Shown one piece after another: positions 60,180 to 64,000 of a stretch of DNA of 64,000 nucleotides. This DNA is from Epiperipatus broadwayi (taxonomy: Eukaryota; Onychophora; Udeonychophora; Euonychophora; Peripatidae). The notes below the pieces were generated by a model that was given only the letters and a program-made list of their open reading frames with translations, was not told where the DNA came from and searched no databases. Numbering within the stretch: position 1 is the first letter of the stretch; each line of letters starts with the position of its first letter. Where the stretch lies: the NCBI GenBank assembly GCA_028023455.1, contig JAQFVV010012416.1, forward strand, positions 5,129,594 to 5,193,593, given 5' to 3'. The position numbers and the translations under genes are program-made.

Positions 60180-60615
60180 TATAGCTGAGCAGAGAGTCAG
60201 CTAGTGACTAACAATATAAGTAGTTATATCACCAGCATTATCAGCAACTATACTAATAATAATCAAATCATCCACAAAATCAACAGTCAGAAATCATAAA
60301 ATCAATAGTCAACCTTGTGACTGGATTTAAAGGAGGTACACTATAAAACAAGCTACTTACCTAGTCACTGCCAAATTCAGGGCAGAATGTAACACAATTA
60401 TTTGGATGCATATATTTAAGTACTAATCCATCACTCATAATAATAAAAACATACTTGAATACAGAAACACACTGATAATCATCAATGCTCTGGCCACATA
60501 GTACTATTAGTGCATTGGCGAACTATAAACTAAATTTCTAATAAAAATACAATGAATGGACTTTGAAGATGACACCTTTATGTTATCCAGAATTATCATC
60601 TGGATGTCCAAACAC
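60180..60615 (-). repeat. Dispersed repeat D, minus-strand copy
   Basis: This is the partner of 8580-9030. Landmarks on the minus strand are GGACATCCAG, TTCAAAGTCCATTCATT, GGCCAGAGCATTGATGAT, AGTACTTAAAT and CAGTCACAAGGTTGACTATT. Confidence 0.55.
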
Positions 60616-61669
60616 AAACACAACCTTCTACATCCATATAACTAACTGCTATGTTTTAATCTATCTCAGGAAGTAAGAACTCTATGAACTATATTATGAG
60701 CAAGAGATAAATAAATATAACAGCTTATTCTGATTTGTTTTAAAATAACTTTACTGGAATAATTTAAAAGCAATCCCTCAAACTCTTAGTTGTATTGAAA
60801 TAAAATCATATACTGCTAATTCATGGAACAGGTAGTTGGAAAAATAAAGACATTAACACTAGTATATTTTTAAATCATTATTTAATAAACTAACTGATTA
60901 ATCATTAAAAAATAAAAAATAACATAGTATGATAATTCAAATGTATACATTCTTACCAAAAGTATAGTTTCATATTTAAAAAAAAAAAAAAACTAACCAG
61001 TTAATTTTACTCTTTAAATTAATTAATTCTCTTCTTAAGTTATTTCCTTATTAATAACAAAGATTGGCAAATAGTTTTTCAATCAGAGATAAGGGCATTT
61101 TAAATTAGCTTAATCCTTTTGTTTATACTTGAGGGGAGGAATAATATAAAAGATGGAAAAAAACAAATTAAATATTATAAAAAATTAAGTTTCTTAAAAA
61201 AAGTAATTTTAAAAGAAAAAAATCACATGAATTTAAAAAACATGTTTCACAAAAAAATCTTGCCCAATTGGAATTATTCATTACTATCAAAAATTGTATC
61301 TCTACATCAGAATATAATTTGCATGTAAGGAAAAAAAACATGGTTTTAATTTTTAGGGGAGTTCTTTGCATTTATAATTTTCAGTGTTTCCATGTAAGTT
61401 TTATTCTTGAAGGCTTCTCACTTCCAAGTTACTATATACATTTCTTTCTACTTGGCAATAGAAGTTTTCAGGCTAATCACCAGCAAGAATATATCCATTT
61501 TGTTCAATTAAATTTCCATGTCATGCTAATACATACAGACATTCATGTTTTTGGTTGGAGACAAAGTTGCATATTACTTTAGGAGTATCATTACATTTTT
61601 GTTTTTAGTGAATCAGGTTACATAGAGGAAGATGATGTTTAGTTTCTATCTAAATTTAGCACAAGGTTG

Positions 61670-61930
61670 TATTCATCTTACAAAACATTTTTATAACAAT
61701 CTGTAGCATGCTCTTTATTGCTAAATTCTTCTGATGTCTTCTTCAACAGTTTAATTAGAACTTTGCTTCTAATGCCTTCTTCAGCAGCTGGATCAGGAAT
61801 TACTCTTCTCTTCAACAGATAGGTCAGTAACTTTTGACCTCTTTAACAATTTGGCTAAGATCAATATCTAACAACTCATTCAGATCAACTGATTAATCTA
61901 TACCCCTATTTTTGGAACAACCTTGTCTTC
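61670..61930 (-). pseudogene. Unrecognised coding-like remnant
   Basis: Two minus-strand frames look protein-like when read in series: DLNELLDIDLSQIVKEVKS, then after a shift LLKRRVIPDPAAEEGIRSK continuing to EEFSNKEHATDCYKNVL. Composition is less AT-biased than surrounding intron. I do not recognise the family. It could be a processed pseudogene or part of a transposon protein, not necessarily part of the tyrosinase gene. Confidence 0.3.
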
Positions 61931-62224
61931 AAGAAATTACAATTCTATCTCCTATGTGCCAAAATTTATTAATAATGAACTAGATCAATTTTGACAAAAA
62001 CAATTGTTTAGCTATTCCCCTCCTTCAACAATGAGATTGGAAAACAAGTAAGAAATTTAAATTAAAATCATAGTTTTTTTGACATTCCATTTTAATTAAT
62101 TATTTTTTTCTTGCCAAAAGGAAAACAAGATAATCAGATTAATTACACTGCCTTTTTCTTTTTGGAGATAAATAATAAAAAAAGAAACATTTCTTAATAA
62201 AAATAAAGGGTACTCATCTATTAA

Positions 62225-62760
62225 AAGCCTACATCACTTGATGGTGCTGTTTCTGTGCAAAAACACAAATATGCTGTTTATGCATCCAAAACTATGGCTA
62301 TTGCAACATTAAACTCATAATAGCTGTTTATGGGCCATGTGATGGTGTTATTCTCTATGCAAAAGTACAGAAATTGTATGCCTAGCTATGTGTGACCACG
62401 CTTTAAACATATGTTCAGTAATGATAGTTCGCTACCATTTGATATGAAGGGTGTCTGTTTTTCAATTTCACAGAACTGTTGAAATCTTTTTTCAAAATAA
62501 TTGTCTCACATACCAACTGTAGTAGTATCACATAGTGATAATTATCATTCTGTCAGCGCACTTCCCTATGCATCTTGGGAAGCTTCTAAAAATTTGGAAA
62601 GGTTTTTTCAGAGCGTGATGTGGCAGATTCTTGACAAATTTCATGTTCTCGACAAAATAGCTGTACACAACCGGTAGTTTCAAAAGACATTTTTGGTCTT
62701 ACATAATGTTATTCTTTTGTTTTGTGGTTCCACTACAAGCAAGAATTGTCTCTTTTTTTG
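62225..62760 (+). mobile_element. Family C element, partial
   Basis: The start CTACATCACTTGATGGTGCT, then GTTTCTGTGCAAAAACAC, matches the left end of 52648-54380. GCCATGTGATGGTG, TACCATTTGAT or a variant, and TGTTGTTGTGATTTCTTTG-like blocks follow in the same order. The right end was not found. Confidence 0.5.
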
Positions 62761-63466
62761 GAAATAAAATTATTGTTGTTGTTTGAATCAATGGTTGTTG
62801 TTGTGATTTCTTTGAACCCAATCAATCCGAAGACTTTTTTTTGCACTTGTATTACAGATTTAAAACAAAGTCAGCTGATAAAATACAAAAACATTGGGTA
62901 ATGATTGTTTTGGGATGGTTTTTTAATTTTGCTTATCAAACTGTTAAAAATTATTTTCTTAATAAAAAAAATAAAAAAACTTTACACATTTATTTTTTTA
63001 TTTGCTTTATCTCTCTTAATGTTAGAATAAATAAAAAAATTACTGAAGAAAAAGTTTTTTCTCACAGTAATTTTCAAAACTAAAAACTAAACTGGGAAAT
63101 AGGTAAAACTATTGAAAAGAACAGAATAAATTATTTTTTAGATTTTATAGTTCTCTTTCTTTTACAACTCTTTATAACTTATATTTTAAATATTAAACTT
63201 ATGTTTACCATATCTGAAAATTCTCATATTATCATGTGATGAAAAATTTTTTTTTAAAAATAAATCTCTTTATTCTTTAAAAAAGATATGAGAGGATTAA
63301 ATACTATTTCCCCATGAACTAATTAACTGTAAACCTAAAGATCATGCTGCCAACTATTATCATTAATAGAGCAAGGTAGCCATATGGCTACAATATCCTT
63401 TTTTGTAGTAATTGCTTGAGATTGATTGTAATTACGAAACAAGAGGGCAGGTTAGAAACAAATGTA

Positions 63467-63565
63467 TTTTTCATGTGTCATAGCATCAGCCGGAAAGTGA
63501 ACCAGCTAACCTGGAACAACTGCTTGTAAAGCAGCTATCGCTGACCTCTCGACCACCAATGCTTG
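63467..63565 (-). mobile_element. tRNA-Gly-derived mini-SINE, copy 2
   Basis: The minus strand reads TCAAGCATTGGTGGTCGAG, in part, with an anticodon arm CTGC-TTTACAA-GCAG, then a T-arm with GGTTCACTTTCC, and ends in TATGACACATGAAAAA. Perfect 9-bp repeats ACAAATGTA flank it (63458-63466 and 63566-63574). It matches copy 1 at 34385-34480 including the same 3' end. The anticodon position has changed from TCC to TAC, so it is not a functional tRNA-Gly. Confidence 0.78.
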
Positions 63566-64000
63566 ACAAATGTAGTATTTCTTCCAGATAATTATTGCAC
63601 AAAACACATGTAGGTTCAAGATTTAGCTTGAATTGGTCATTAAGAAACATTTTGGTTGGAATTAAACTGTGTAATAAATTAAAAAGAAATGTCAGCCACG
63701 ATTTGTCCTTAATATAAGTTGCATATAGAAAAAGTCATGTTGTTCTGATGGATAGATGTGAAGATGAGCCCCCGATCTATGCCTTTATTGAAGACATAAG
63801 TTTATCATAGGACTTGTTAGAAAGCCACATCCATTGTCTATAGTAGGCAAGTATTCACAATGGAATACATAATTTATTTTGAGACAAAATAAATTCATTT
63901 TCCTATGAATATGTTCATGATGATGCTATTAAATTATGGTTTAATTGCATTTTAGCCAGATTAATTGGGATAAAAGATTGTAATTTGTGACCTGTAGATA

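Larger units (their letters stand above)
59061..64000 (-). other. Upstream intron or 5' region of the tyrosinase-like gene
   Basis: This region should contain the intron preceding the VWC-like exon. I could not find the first exon with a signal peptide. It holds repeat D, a coding-like remnant, part of a family C element and a mini-SINE. The stretches 59070-60180, 60620-61660 and 62770-63450 show only AT-rich sequence. Confidence 0.5.

Noticed and set aside
60335-60365. Splice-donor-like GTAAGT on the minus strand, possible first exon of the tyrosinase gene
   Set aside because: The phase-0 frame needed to join the VWC-like exon ends in a stop codon (TAG) directly before the donor, and the segment belongs to repeat D.
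60944-60975. Minus-strand ATGAAACTATACTTTTG/GTAAG as a signal-peptide exon
   Set aside because: The exon would be only 17 coding bases and end in phase 2, which does not fit the phase-0 start of the next visible exon.

Overview
The window is animal nuclear DNA: strongly AT-rich, with long introns, split coding exons with GT/AG borders, and many dispersed repeats. A mollusc or other lophotrochozoan fits best (secreted tyrosinase with VWC-like and EGF-like modules, RTE-type LINEs, tRNA SINEs, hammerhead-bearing repeats). This is inference; a cnidarian or flatworm is not excluded.

The only host gene I can support lies on the minus strand and crosses almost the whole window. Five internal exons are visible, in transcription order: 59060-58849 (VWC-like cysteine-rich segment), 24998-24022 (tyrosinase copper domain, then a run of 5-residue Gly-Tyr/Phe-Asp/Asn repeats), 15290-15120 (repeats only), 3860-3378 (last repeats, a globular segment, a second cysteine-rich segment) and 545-378 (EGF-like). 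All junctions keep frame, giving about 670 residues. The first exon with signal peptide lies beyond 59060 and the 3' end lies before position 1. The domain order describes a secreted matrix-type tyrosinase. Its tyrosine-rich tail could itself be a substrate, but one CuB histidine position reads as valine.

The introns are packed with mobile DNA. Intron 1 (24999-58848) holds two Tigger-like elements in opposite orientation, a nearly complete RTE-type LINE with a frameshift (about 48470-51760), a second LINE 3' part, TIR elements with TTAA-like borders, SINEs, foldback elements and a 1.7-kb local duplication. Introns 2 and 3 hold Tc1-like, hAT (ZMYM-like) and Ty3/Gypsy remnants and a 519-bp palindrome.

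The most interesting layer is a set of hammerhead-ribozyme-like motifs (CTGATGA, stem II, GAAA, short palindromic stem III, NUH site, stem I) in at least four repeat settings: a 5-copy family (22.8, 33.9, 40.0, 41.7 and 55.6 kb), a foldback family (9.4 kb, tandem near 35.5-36.3 kb), a single copy at 45.26 kb, and one in a 212-bp foldback flanked by a perfect 15-bp direct repeat (57.0 kb). The layout recalls metazoan retrozymes. A roughly 97-bp tRNA-Gly-derived mini-SINE, present twice with perfect target-site duplications, is a second clear retroposon family. No bacterial features, CRISPR arrays or rRNA genes were seen.
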